Assembly (NCBI GenBank): GCA_004208945.1
Contig: SGPE01000030.1
Span: 186,001 to 250,000 of the forward strand
Direction of reading: 5' to 3'
Length of the DNA: 64,000 nt
From: Pseudoalteromonas sp. CO133X
GTDB taxonomy: Bacteria; Pseudomonadota; Gammaproteobacteria; Enterobacterales; Alteromonadaceae
Below the pieces are notes generated by a model. It worked only from the letters and a program-made list of their open reading frames with translations, had not been told where the DNA came from and searched no databases. How positions within the stretch are numbered: position 1 is the first letter of the stretch; each line of letters starts with the position of its first letter. This document shows positions 33,567-44,200 of the stretch, piece by piece. The translations under genes and the position numbers were made by a program.

Positions 33567-35477
33567 AATGTTACTGTATCGTTGCTGCTCGCAAAGGCCA
33601 AAACCTGATAGCTGCCTGACTTTATTACGGGTAAATAAAGGCACGCTCATGCCCGCTAAAAAACGGCACTGGGTGTCGATGCTGACATCACTAATCCCTT
33701 TATTTGCTAGGTGCTGCTTAAGCTCAGCAACTTTACTGGCAATCACATTTTGCTCAGGCATTTGATGCACTAATGAATAACTAAGTTTTACCTGCTGGCC
33801 TCTACACACTGAACAATGGCCACATTGCTGGGGTGCATTTTGGTCATCAAAATAGCGGGCTAAGTTGTAACTTAAGCAGCTATCTAACTCAAAAAAGCGT
33901 ACTAAAGTGGCAATACGCTTAATTTCGGCCTGTTCTTTTTCGATAAAGTAGTGGTGGAGTTGCTGTGCTAAATTAGCGTGGCTTATTACTGTGTTATTCA
34001 CCTCATACACTTGCGTAATACGTTTAGTTTCAAGAGCGATATGGCCCTTTTCGGCCAAATAATCAAGCGCAGCAACCACGCGCTTTCTGTCAACTTGAGT
34101 CGCACGGGTTAACGCATCAAAATTAAGTGTGCCCCAAATTTTCTTAAACTCAGTGTGTTTGAATACTTGTTGTAAAAATGCTTGTCGGTCAGCATCAAAC
34201 TGGCTAAGCAGCGCATTTTGATCCGTTAAAAACTTATATTTAAAATCAGCGTAATAGGCATATAAAGGCGTAATAGCCCCTTGCATTTCTAACTGCACCA
34301 GTAAGGTTTTTAACGCTAAAGCACGAATATTACTGTCGCTCGATAAGCTGTACTCTTGCATTTCCCACTGGTTGTTCGTTTGCTCGTTACGAATGTTATT
34401 AATGACATACTCAATCCCACTTTGCTCTGGCGTGTCGGCATAAACAAAGTTCTCAACGGTATTTAAGCCATCAAGGTTTGCTAGGGTAAAACAGTTTGAA
34501 GGCGCACCATCTCGCCCTGCGCGGCCAATCTCTTGGCTATAATTTTCAATCGATTTTGGCAAATCATAGTGGATCACAAACCGAATATCAGACTTATCAA
34601 CACCCATCCCAAAAGCGATGGTTGCCACCACTATATTAATTTTACCCGCCATAAAATCATCTTGAATTTGCCAGCGTTTATCATCGTCAAGGCCAGCATG
34701 ATAGGCCACCGCATTAATGCCTGCTCCCCTCAAGCCTTCGGCTACTTGCTCGGCGGTATGTTGTAAGGTGACATAGACAATCCCAGCACCTTGTTGGCTG
34801 GCTAAAATACTTGCTAACTGCTGAGGTTTTTCTTGGCTTGCAACACTGAGCACTGATAAATCGAGGTTGCTACGGTAAAAGCCAGTTTGCACCACACATT
34901 CTGGGGCAATGGCAAAGCGCTCGCACATATCGCGCTTTACTTTTTTGGTAGCGGTAGCGGTGAGTAGCAATACCAGCGGAATATTAAGCTCTTCACGATA
35001 GCGCGGCAGTTTTAAATAGTCAGGCCTAAAGTTGTGACCCCATTCAGATATACAGTGTGCTTCATCAACCACCAACATTGAAATAGGCACTTGTTTAATA
35101 AATTCACGAAAGCGCTCATTCTTAAAGCGCTCCACTGAGACCATTAAAATTTTCACCTTCCCCGCACGCACGTCGCTCATTACCGTATGGCTTTGCTCAC
35201 TGGTTTGGCTTGAATCTAGGCTTGCCGCATAGATGCCTTTACTGTTTAAAAAACTAATTTGATCTTTCATCAGCGCCAATAATGGCGACACCACTAAGGT
35301 CAAATTAGGTAAATGCATAGCTGTTAATTGATAACACAACGACTTTCCCGAGCCAGTTGGGAAAATAGCCAACGACGATTGCTGATTTAATAACTGCTCA
35401 ATAGTTTGTTGCTGCCCTTGGCGAAATTCATCAAAGCCAAAGTACTGATTTAGCGATGCATGTAGTGACGTAGTCAT
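33543..35477 (-). CDS. recQ: RecQ-family ATP-dependent DNA helicase
   Basis: Starting at the ATG at 35477 ('MTTSLHASLNQYFGFDEFR') gives 644 residues; an upstream in-frame extension of 49 codons has no homology-like features. Motifs: Walker A 'FPTGSGKSLCYQ', DEAH box 'VVDEAHCISEWGHNFRPDY', motif VI 'QEIGRAGRDG'. The C-terminal zinc-binding part has 'CGHCSVC'. The usual HRDC domain seems missing, giving a shorter C-terminus. It unwinds DNA 3' to 5' in recombination repair. The gene's last codons form half of the terminator hairpin. Confidence 0.93.
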   Translation of the reverse strand: MTTSLHASLNQYFGFDEFRQGQQQTIEQLLNQQSSLAIFPTGSGKSLCYQLTAMHLPNLTLVVSPLLALMKDQISFLNSKGIYAASLDSSQTSEQSHTVMSDVRAGKVKILMVSVERFKNERFREFIKQVPISMLVVDEAHCISEWGHNFRPDYLKLPRYREELNIPLVLLLTATATKKVKRDMCERFAIAPECVVQTGFYRSNLDLSVLSVASQEKPQQLASILASQQGAGIVYVTLQHTAEQVAEGLRGAGINAVAYHAGLDDDKRWQIQDDFMAGKINIVVATIAFGMGVDKSDIRFVIHYDLPKSIENYSQEIGRAGRDGAPSNCFTLANLDGLNTVENFVYADTPEQSGIEYVINNIRNEQTNNQWEMQEYSLSSDSNIRALALKTLLVQLEMQGAITPLYAYYADFKYKFLTDQNALLSQFDADRQAFLQQVFKHTEFKKIWGTLNFDALTRATQVDRKRVVAALDYLAEKGHIALETKRITQVYEVNNTVISHANLAQQLHHYFIEKEQAEIKRIATLVRFFELDSCLSYNLARYFDDQNAPQQCGHCSVCRGQQVKLSYSLVHQMPEQNVIASKVAELKQHLANKGISDVSIDTQCRFLAGMSVPLFTRNKVRQLSGFGLCEQQRYSNIKALLQQL

Positions 35478-35736
35478 CCTGATCCCTTCGTTCATTTCCT
35501 TTATTCTGAAATGATAGGTGTTTAAAAAACTGATATACCATATTAACGCGTTTCCTGTTATCGCCCAAGCATGTAAATAGGATAAAAAGCGCCACATTGT
35601 TCTTAACTTTTGCTGACAAAACAAGCAAAAAGGCGCACAATAGGGCCATTGCCATGGGGTATTGATGGATGGATTTGCAATACCTAAGCGCTTTTTCTCA
35701 AGAGTGTTTAGGTATTATACTTTTGAGGGCAACGCA

Positions 35737-37041
35737 ATGATTAACCAACCTCCTAAAATCGTGATAATCGGTGGTGGCGCTGGTGGCTTAGAACTAGCAA
35801 CACAATTAGGACACAAACTCGGGAAAAAACGCCAAGCAGAGATACTTTTAATCGATAAAAACCGCAGCCATATTTGGAAGCCGTTACTTCATGAAGTAGC
35901 GACGGGGTCGATTGATGCCGATTTAGACGGCGTTGTATACTCAGCTCATGCAGCAAAACATCATTATAATTTTCAACTCGGCAGCTTTTGCCACTTAGAT
36001 CAAACCAACAAAACCATTACCCTAAGCGAGTTAAAAGACGAGCTTGGCCACCGAATTTTACCCGAGCGCCAAGTCAGCTATGACTACCTCGTACTTGCTA
36101 TAGGCAGTGTCAGTAACGACTTTAATACCCCAGGGGTCAACAAGCACTGTTTTTACCTTGACTCAAACCAACAAGCTGAACGCTTTCAGCATGCTCTACT
36201 CGATAACTTCACCCGTTTACATCAAGATGACGACCCACAGCACTCCTTAACTATTGCCATAGTGGGTGGTGGTGCAACGGGGGTTGAACTGTCGGCAGAA
36301 CTTTATCATGTATCAGACATGCTAAAAATGTATGGCCTAAATAAAATGACCGCCAAACGCTTACACATTGATTTAATTGAAGCGGGGCCGCGAATTTTGC
36401 CCGCTTTACCCGAGCGCATAGCAAACTCGGCTAAACGAGAGCTAGTTAAGTTAGGAGTAACAGTACGCGAAGGCACCCAAGTAAAAGAAGCCACAGAAAA
36501 CAGCTTTATCACCAAAAACGATGAACATATAAAAGCCGATATCATGGTTTGGGCTGCGGGTGTAAAAGCCCCTGATTTCATTAAAGACATTGGTATTTTT
36601 GAACTTACCCGCAATAACCAAATTAAGGTAAATCAATACCTGCAAAGTAGTGTTAACGACGACATTTTTGTGATTGGTGATTGCTGTGCATTTACCCAAG
36701 AAGATGGCTCACAGGTGCCACCAAGAGCACAATCGGCTCATCAAATGGCACAATGTGTTGAAAAAAACCTCATTGCCACACTTAAAAACCAGCCACTGAG
36801 TGCCTTTACCTACAGTGACCATGGCTCTTTAGTCAACTTGTCACGCTACAGCACGGTCGGTAGTTTAATGGGTAACTTAACCAGTAATAGCTTTTTCATT
36901 GAAGGAAAAATAGCGCGCTTTATGTATATTTCGCTCTACCGTATGCATCAACGTGCGATTCACGGCAGCGCTAAAACCTTTGCACTGTGGATCAGTGAAA
37001 AAGTTCTGCGGGTTGTAAGGCCGAAGATGAAGCTTCACTAA
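35737..37041 (+). CDS. ndh: Type II NADH dehydrogenase (NDH-2)
   Basis: The ATG at 35737, behind GAGGGC, gives a 434-residue protein, exactly the length of E. coli Ndh; the longer frame upstream is not supported. It has the FAD loop 'IIGGGAGGLELA' (residues about 10-21), the NAD loop 'IVGGGATGVELSAEL' (about 180), 'FVIGDCCAF' for FAD, and a C-terminal amphipathic/membrane segment ('FMYISLYRMHQRAIHG'). It oxidises NADH and reduces quinone without pumping protons. Confidence 0.95.
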   Translation: MINQPPKIVIIGGGAGGLELATQLGHKLGKKRQAEILLIDKNRSHIWKPLLHEVATGSIDADLDGVVYSAHAAKHHYNFQLGSFCHLDQTNKTITLSELKDELGHRILPERQVSYDYLVLAIGSVSNDFNTPGVNKHCFYLDSNQQAERFQHALLDNFTRLHQDDDPQHSLTIAIVGGGATGVELSAELYHVSDMLKMYGLNKMTAKRLHIDLIEAGPRILPALPERIANSAKRELVKLGVTVREGTQVKEATENSFITKNDEHIKADIMVWAAGVKAPDFIKDIGIFELTRNNQIKVNQYLQSSVNDDIFVIGDCCAFTQEDGSQVPPRAQSAHQMAQCVEKNLIATLKNQPLSAFTYSDHGSLVNLSRYSTVGSLMGNLTSNSFFIEGKIARFMYISLYRMHQRAIHGSAKTFALWISEKVLRVVRPKMKLH

Positions 37042-37129
37042 ACCAAATAGGCACTATTGAGCTGTAAAATTAACCTATCGGTTTACGGCTCATAAGCGTA
37101 TAATGCGCTCTTTTTGTGGGGCGCAAAAA

Positions 37130-37702
37130 TTGAATATTATTACTCTGAGCGTTTTATCGCTTGCAATGTCGACTGATGCTTTTGCAGCTTCAATCACTAA
37201 AGGCAGTACACTTAAAAACCCGCGTATTCTCAGTGCAATTAAACTTGGGTTACTGTTTGGCTGTATTGAAGCTATCGCGCCGATTATTGGTTGGCTTATC
37301 GGTAGTGCCGGTGCTGACTACGTGGAAGCCTTTGATCACTGGATTGCATTTGTACTACTCGTTGGTCTTGGCGTTCACATGTTGCTTGAAAGCCGTAAAG
37401 AGGATGACGATGACGAAAAGGAACTTGCACCCAATACCAAGCGCTCTTTTATTGCAACATTACTAACGGCTGTTGGCACCAGCATAGACGCCATGACAGT
37501 CGGCATTAGCCTTGCCTTCATGAAAGTAAACATTTACTTAGCGGCAGCAATGATAGGTCTTGCGACGACCATCATGGTGACAATTGGCTCGCTACTTGGC
37601 AATGTAATGAGTGGCTGGGTTGGCAAAAAAGCCGAAGCCATTGGCGGTATAGCACTTATCTTGATTGGTTGTGGCATCCTTTATAGTCATACTTATGCTT
37701 AA
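37130..37702 (+). CDS. mntP: MntP manganese efflux pump
   Basis: The TTG at 37130 is taken as start because it gives the family beginning 'NIITLSVLSLAMSTDAFAAS' and a 190-residue protein like the E. coli 188. Six membrane helices are predicted, with the conserved aspartates in 'MSTDAFAA' and 'SIDAMTVGIS' that bind Mn(II). A TATAAT (37099-37104) lies close upstream, so the leader is only about 20 nt and leaves no room for a yybP-ykoY manganese riboswitch. Its end overlaps the convergent GGDEF-EAL gene by 4 bp. Confidence 0.93.
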   Translation: MNIITLSVLSLAMSTDAFAASITKGSTLKNPRILSAIKLGLLFGCIEAIAPIIGWLIGSAGADYVEAFDHWIAFVLLVGLGVHMLLESRKEDDDDEKELAPNTKRSFIATLLTAVGTSIDAMTVGISLAFMKVNIYLAAAMIGLATTIMVTIGSLLGNVMSGWVGKKAEAIGGIALILIGCGILYSHTYA

Positions 37703-40170
37703 TTAAGTAACTCTTCAAAATCAGCCTTGGGCATAGGCTTGTAAAATAAGTAGCCTTGTCCAAGCTTGCACCCTAACTCTAATAAGCTAGTTAAGTGTTG
37801 CTTCTGTTCAATCCCTTCTGCGACTATTTGTAAGTTTAGTGAATGAGCCAAGCTTGAAATAGTTCTTACAATATCCATACTCTGGGTATCATTACACATA
37901 TCTTTGACAAACGATTGATCTATCTTCAACACATCCACTGGGAACATTTTTAAATAGGACAGACTGGAATAACCTGTGCCGAAATCATCAATCGCAATTG
38001 TTAACCCAAGTGATGCTAAATCATTGAGCATTTTTTTCGTTTCTTCAAAATCATGCATTAAAGAACTTTCGGTTACCTCTAGCTCTAACAATTCGCTCGG
38101 TAACCCAGTGCTTTTAAGTATTTCTGAGACAATTCTGCAAAAGTTTTTATCTGTAAACTGTTTGGCAGCAATATTCACAGCCACTTTAATATTATGTCCT
38201 CTATCAAACCACTCCTTAGCAGCTACACAACTTTGCTTTAGAACAGATTCTCCCAGTGTGAGTATCAACCCTGTCTCCTCCGCAAGTGGGATAAATTCGA
38301 TAGGTGAAACAAGGTGGTTTTCTTGATCACGGATCCGAACCAAAGCCTCTACTCCAACAATTTGTTGAGTAGATAAAGCTAGTTTTGGTTGGTAAAAAAC
38401 CTCAACCTTATCTTGCTCTATCGCAGTCCGTAAAAGCTTTTCAACTCTTTGTCGCTGTTTAAACTGATATTCTAAATCATCAGAGTAATAACAAAAACGG
38501 TTTCGTCCTTGCTCTTTTGCTCGGTACATAGCGGCATCAGCATGAGTCATCATTTCCTCCGCCGTGTTCGAATCAGTCGGGTTAATGCTGACCCCAACAC
38601 TAACTGACAAGGTGTATGCTTGGTTATCCAATCGAAAAGGTTGGCTCATTGTGTCAATAATCTCTGATGCTATCGCATCAACAGCTGTTGTAGCTTTGAC
38701 TTCTGGAATTAAAATAACGAACTCATCACCGCCGATACGTGCCAGTGTCATACTTAAATCAATTAGAGACTCCAGTCGTTTTGCAACGTACTTAATGATT
38801 AAATCCCCTTGATGATGGCCAAGTGTGTCATTTAAATATTTAAAATGATCTATATCGATTAGGATTAAGGCAATTTGTTTTTGTTTACCACTTGCTACCT
38901 TACAAGCATGCAAAACCCTATCGTGGAGTAAAATACGATTTGGCAAGTCAGTCAGTAAGTCATGATTAGCTAAATGACTCATTTTTACAGCCATTGCGAC
39001 TGACTCACTAACATCGTGAAAAACAATAATTCCGCCAATTATACGTCCGGCCTCGTCACGAATAGGAGCTGCGGAATCTTCTACTCGGTAAACTCTGCCA
39101 TCCAAGTCTGTTAGTTGAGTATTTAATGCCATAGCAACTACTCGCTGCTCTCGTAAAGCAACGGTAATTGGGTTAACTGATTTTTGAGTGGTGGTTGCAT
39201 CACAGAGGTTCATTACTTCGTCAATATGCCGCCCCTTAGCATCTTGAGCAACCCAACCTGTCAACCTTTCAGCAATAGGGTTCATAAAATGAATAATTGC
39301 GTTTTTATCCGTTGCAATGACAGCATCGCCAATCGAGTTAAGCATCACCTTTAGGCGTTCTGATTCATTTGCCAATAGAGCTTTTGTTCGCTTTATAGAA
39401 GTAATATCCGTTAGCGTTAAAATAACGCCCATCACTTGATTAGCTTTTAACCTGAGATGAATATGCGCACGAACATACTCAATATTATTTCTAGGCTTTT
39501 CAAATTGAATATTGACCACTTCTTCATTAATACGCAGCTCCAAACAACGATGAAAAGCCTTGTATAAGTCCGATGGTAGGATATCTTTCGCCTGTTGCCC
39601 GAGCATCTTTTCACCGTCCATAGCAAACCAACGGCTTTGCCCATTATTATTAAATAAGTTTTCTTCTTGTAAAGACCAATACGAAATATAAACAGGAACC
39701 TGTGAGACAAGCGTAGAAATATCGTGCTTAGCAGCACGAATTTGTGCTTCTTGTTGTTTTAGTTTTAAGTGGTTAATAACACGCAAGCGGCAAATTTTTA
39801 TATCAACAGGCTTGTGGATGAGGTCAATTCCACCAATTTCATAACTTTGGCACTCAAATATCTTGTCATTGTAAGATGAAACAAAAATCACAGTACAATA
39901 CGCAGTTTTTGGATTGTTCTTTAGTCGCTTACAAACCTCAAAGCCATTCAAATTTGGCATTTCAATATCAAGTAAAATTACGTCAGGTTGCAGCTCAAAT
40001 GCTTTTTCAATAGCATCAATTCCATTGTCACAGCATATGACGGTACCTAAATCACTCAATGCTTCAGTCATAATTAGCAAGCTGCTTGGTTCATCATCAA
40101 CAACAAGAATCTTGCCCAGACTTTTTTCATGGGAAGAAAATAACAAAACTATCACCCCGTAAAAGTTCAT
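37699..40170 (-). CDS. Response regulator with PAS, GGDEF and EAL domains
   Basis: The 823-residue protein is ordered as a receiver domain (residues about 19-137; phospho-aspartate in 'VILLDIEMPNLNG'), two PAS domains (about 150-270 and 275-400), GGDEF (about 408-565; exact 'RIGGDEF') and EAL (about 580-820; 'GVEALVRI', 'ELEVTESSL', 'DDFGTGYSSL', 'AEGIEQ'). All catalytic residues for c-di-GMP synthesis and hydrolysis are present. The inhibitory RxxD I-site is absent. The start is uncertain; a TTG at codon 9 is better spaced to GGGGTG. It could sense a redox or small-molecule signal through PAS. Confidence 0.92.
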   Translation of the reverse strand: MNFYGVIVLLFSSHEKSLGKILVVDDEPSSLLIMTEALSDLGTVICCDNGIDAIEKAFELQPDVILLDIEMPNLNGFEVCKRLKNNPKTAYCTVIFVSSYNDKIFECQSYEIGGIDLIHKPVDIKICRLRVINHLKLKQQEAQIRAAKHDISTLVSQVPVYISYWSLQEENLFNNNGQSRWFAMDGEKMLGQQAKDILPSDLYKAFHRCLELRINEEVVNIQFEKPRNNIEYVRAHIHLRLKANQVMGVILTLTDITSIKRTKALLANESERLKVMLNSIGDAVIATDKNAIIHFMNPIAERLTGWVAQDAKGRHIDEVMNLCDATTTQKSVNPITVALREQRVVAMALNTQLTDLDGRVYRVEDSAAPIRDEAGRIIGGIIVFHDVSESVAMAVKMSHLANHDLLTDLPNRILLHDRVLHACKVASGKQKQIALILIDIDHFKYLNDTLGHHQGDLIIKYVAKRLESLIDLSMTLARIGGDEFVILIPEVKATTAVDAIASEIIDTMSQPFRLDNQAYTLSVSVGVSINPTDSNTAEEMMTHADAAMYRAKEQGRNRFCYYSDDLEYQFKQRQRVEKLLRTAIEQDKVEVFYQPKLALSTQQIVGVEALVRIRDQENHLVSPIEFIPLAEETGLILTLGESVLKQSCVAAKEWFDRGHNIKVAVNIAAKQFTDKNFCRIVSEILKSTGLPSELLELEVTESSLMHDFEETKKMLNDLASLGLTIAIDDFGTGYSSLSYLKMFPVDVLKIDQSFVKDMCNDTQSMDIVRTISSLAHSLNLQIVAEGIEQKQHLTSLLELGCKLGQGYLFYKPMPKADFEELLN

Positions 40171-40301
40171 AAAAAAATTCTAGTTCTAGCCTGTGAGTAC
40201 TGCCAGAAAAAAGGTAAAAAATTTCATTCTTTAGTTGTATAAAATGCAAAAATACAGTCTATGCTTTAATCAATGTTTTCAAAACTAATGCTAAGTAACC
40301 T

Positions 40302-41243
40302 TTGAACATAAACACTAATTTAAGCCTAGATGAAGCTGTCATATTAATTGTTGATGACGAACCAATTAACGCGACTGTCATTGAGAGTTTGTTATCACCC
40401 TATAAAACACAGATCGTTGACTGTGGCAAAAAAGTGTTATCAATGTGTGATAAGTTCAAGCCAGACCTAATTTTACTAGATGTCGTGCTAGGTGATATGA
40501 GCGGTCTTGAGGTGTGCAAAACTCTCAAGACCCATCCACTTTATAGCCACATTCCAGTTATTTTTATTACTGCAATTTTAGATCAAGAAGATCAAAATAA
40601 GTGCTGGCAAGCTGGAGGGATCGACTTTGTCCCAAAACCAGTTTACGGCGCCACTTTACTAAACAGAGTAAAAGTCCATCTGACACTTAAAAAACAAACC
40701 GACTTACTAAAATGCCTCTCTCAACGAGATAGCCTAACGGGGCTCTATAACCGTCGCTACTTGCAAGAGGCTTTAAAACAAAACATTCGACTAGCAAAAA
40801 GAAATAACTCTGCACTATCGGTATTAATGATTGATATAGATTGGTTTAAGCAATACAACGACTTATTTGGTCATCAGCAAGGTGATTTATGTCTCAAACA
40901 AGTCGCAAACGAAATCCAAAATAGTCTAAATAGGCCAACTGATACCGTCATTCGTTATGGAGGGGAAGAGTTTTTATGTGTTCTGCCCGACACAGATATG
41001 CAAGGTGCAACGTTCATCACCAAAAAACTACTCTCTAATATCTGCAAGTTAAACATAGAACACCCAAAAGCTAGCGCTAAAATCATCTCAGTAAGTATTG
41101 GCTGTACTACACTCATAGATCATCATCTAGAGCTCAATTCGGATAGCCTTATCAGATGTGCCGACACAGCCTTATATCAAGCAAAAAACCAAGGGAGAAA
41201 CCGCTGTGTATGCTTACCTGCAAAACCCTGCACCATCGCATAA
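40302..41243 (+). CDS. Response-regulator diguanylate cyclase (REC-GGDEF)
   Basis: The 313-residue protein (TTG start) has a receiver domain (phospho-aspartate in 'LILLDVVLGDMSG', 'FVPKPVYGATLLNRVKVHL') and a GGDEF domain with the active sequence 'RYGGEEF'. The inhibitory I-site RxxD ('RPTD') lies exactly five residues before it, so c-di-GMP feedback is expected. It lies 49 bp upstream of the large hybrid kinase on the same strand, which is its probable phosphodonor partner. Confidence 0.92.
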   Translation: MNINTNLSLDEAVILIVDDEPINATVIESLLSPYKTQIVDCGKKVLSMCDKFKPDLILLDVVLGDMSGLEVCKTLKTHPLYSHIPVIFITAILDQEDQNKCWQAGGIDFVPKPVYGATLLNRVKVHLTLKKQTDLLKCLSQRDSLTGLYNRRYLQEALKQNIRLAKRNNSALSVLMIDIDWFKQYNDLFGHQQGDLCLKQVANEIQNSLNRPTDTVIRYGGEEFLCVLPDTDMQGATFITKKLLSNICKLNIEHPKASAKIISVSIGCTTLIDHHLELNSDSLIRCADTALYQAKNQGRNRCVCLPAKPCTIA

Positions 41244-41291
41244 GCTAACCACTTTGCCTTACGTATTTAATACCAAGAGGTAAACTAGAAC

Positions 41292-44200
41292 ATGGACTAC
41301 TCAGTACTACATAAGACAGCAAAAGCAACATCAGAAGGTCGATATTTACTCCCTCTTGCAGTGCTTTTTATAGTTGCTATATTATGCTTCGCTATCTTCT
41401 TCTTTGAACTTCAGCTAAGCAAAAATATCGACAACTCAATAGAAGAGAAACTAAGAGAATCAAGCACTGCTATAAATAGCCAAGTCCAAGAGAACATCAC
41501 CAAATACAAAAACGACTTACACTTTTTATACTCCACACCTCCAATTGCAGGCCTAGCAAGAGCAGCAGCTAACAGTGGTAATGATCCTCTTGATAAGACC
41601 ACCGCTGAGCAATGGAAAAAAAGACTTGAGACTATTTTTGTAGCATTTTTAAAATCCAACTTAGAATATGAACAGCTAAGGATAATAAGCACTCAACAGA
41701 CAGGACAAGAGTTGATTCGGGTAGATAGAGCTGCAGGCGGTATTGTCGTAAAAGCACAAAATCAACTACAAAACAAAAGAAGCCGTGATTACTATCAACA
41801 AAGCGCTGACCTTTCTCAAGGAGAGATGTACTTATCAACCATCACTCTTAATCGAGAGTACGGTAAGTTAGAATTTCCATACAAGCCAATGCTGCGTATT
41901 GCATTACCTATTTTTAATGATGACATGGAGCGCTATGGGTTAATCATTGCAAATATAAACATAAAGCTCTTGTTTAACTCTTTAAATGCCATGGTTCAGC
42001 GGCCTAACTCTTTAATTTTAACTGACAGCAAAGGCTACTTTCTCATTCACCCAAATAGTGATTTAGAGTTTAGCCGAGATCTGATGCCAACAAAAAGGTG
42101 GAATACGGTTTACAAGTCAGAGCCAACAACACATACAAAGTTAATGAGCATCAGCGCTAATACGATAGGTGAAAAACCTAGTGAAGCACTCAGTAAACGC
42201 ATTCCACTTACAGGTGATTTAGAGAATGGTTTCATTGATGCGCATCTGGTCATCTCCGATGATGATATAAGCAAAATGGAGCTAGAGCAGCGAACTGGAG
42301 CCTACCTTTTCCTCCTAGGTATTTCGATAACTTTAATCATCATATTAAGCTTTTTTAATCGCAATTTAAAACGTAATAGGGAGCTTGCTGAAGCACGAGC
42401 AGTATCATCGGCTATTATTAGCGGCTCAAAAGATGCCATTATAGGTGTGAATAACATCGGGTTAGTATCAAGCTGGAATAGAGCTGCCTCAGAGCTATTT
42501 GCTTTACAGCGTGAGCAAGTCATAGGGACGAATATAAACAAACTCACATTGCTCCCTAACATCGACATTCAAAAGCAATGTAATGAATTAAAAATCAATC
42601 GAAAACAACATACAATAGAGCTTGAATATCAACCTGAAAATAAGCCTCCTGTAAATCTAGCCCTCGCTTTTTCTGCCATAATTGATGATCATTACCAGCA
42701 TAATGGAACCGCTATAATCATACGTGATATAACCGTAGAGAAGGTAGCAAACGACAAAATTAAACAAGCTAATAATGAGCTAGAAATAAAAGTTGCCAAG
42801 CGGACAGCAGATCTAGAAAAAGCGAGTAAAATTAAAAGTGCTTTCATTTCAAATATTAGCCATGAGATGCGTACTCCATTAAATGGCATCATTGGTACTT
42901 TGAACCTAATAAAACGTGAATCACTGACTAACCAGCAGCAACATTATTTAGAAATGACAGAAGTCAGTGTTAATAGTTTGAACGTGTTAATTAATGACAT
43001 TCTCGATTTATCCAAAATTGAAGCCGGTAAACTCGACCTTGATCACAGAGCTTTCAACCCCATAAAACTTTTTGAAAGCTTAAGTGGAAGCCTAGCCATA
43101 AAAGCACAAGAAAAGAATCTAGAGTTCATTTTAGATATAACCGGCATCGAATATTGTTCAATAGTTACCGATCCTCACCGCTATTCTCAAGTACTGACAA
43201 ACCTGATTAATAACGCAATTAAATTCACTAAAGCTGGATTTATTGAAGTAGTCGCGACTACCACACGCATTGACGATGAAATTATATCGCTCAGCTGTTC
43301 AATTCAAGATACGGGCATAGGGATTCCTCTGGAAAACCAAAACAAGTTATTTAATGCTTTTACACAAGCTGATAATAGCGTGGCAGCTCAATATGGCGGT
43401 ACGGGGCTTGGTTTATCTATTTGTAAACAACTCGCAGTCCTGCTAAACGGGCAAATTAGCTTTGAGTCAAGTGAGGGGAAAGGAAGTACATTTAACTTCA
43501 TTATTAATTTGAATAGTCACGAAGCGCAAAAACGTCAACCTCACCAGCGATTACAAAACAGAACCATTGCTTTATCAGTCAAACAACCAGAGCTTAAATC
43601 AAGCATTGAAAAACTAATAACTCAACATGGAGGGCAGCTGTCAGAGGTAACGATTGAAAATTTTGAACTAAATGAAGAGAAACCTTTCGATACCCTCATT
43701 TTAGAACCAGCTCATCCGTTATTTACTAAATTAGACAGTCTTTGTGAACATTTACCAGATTACTGTTTACCCTTTAAACTTGTGCTACTTGTCAATCCAA
43801 CTGAGCCTGCACCTCAAACTAAATACAGCTCTTTCATCCGTATATCAAAACCAGTTCTAACCTCAGAGTTTTTGCTAAAACTAGTTGATGAGCGACTATT
43901 GCCCCCCTCTTTTCAACCAGAAGATAAACCAATGCGTCGTGAAACTGATTCACAAGTAAATATTGATCTTGATATTGCCGGTGCAAAGGCTCTTATTGTT
44001 GATGATAATGAAATAAATGCTGCCGTAGCAAAGGGCACGCTTGCAAATTTAGGTATTCAATTTGAAATAGCTTCCAATGGACAACAGGCTATTAACATTT
44101 TAGCTCAAACGGCTGAGGATGAGCCATTTCATTGTGTACTCATGGACTGCCAAATGCCCATTTTGAATGGTTACGAAGCAGCCGCACAAATTCGAAAAGG

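Noticed and set aside
33484..33765. 93-codon plus-strand frame after ktrB
   Set aside because: It overlaps the terminator hairpin and the recQ coding region on the opposite strand; Cys-rich, low-complexity translation.
37042..37129. yybP-ykoY manganese riboswitch upstream of mntP
   Set aside because: Only about 90 bp lie between genes and the TATAAT at 37099 leaves a leader of about 20 nt, too short for the riboswitch.
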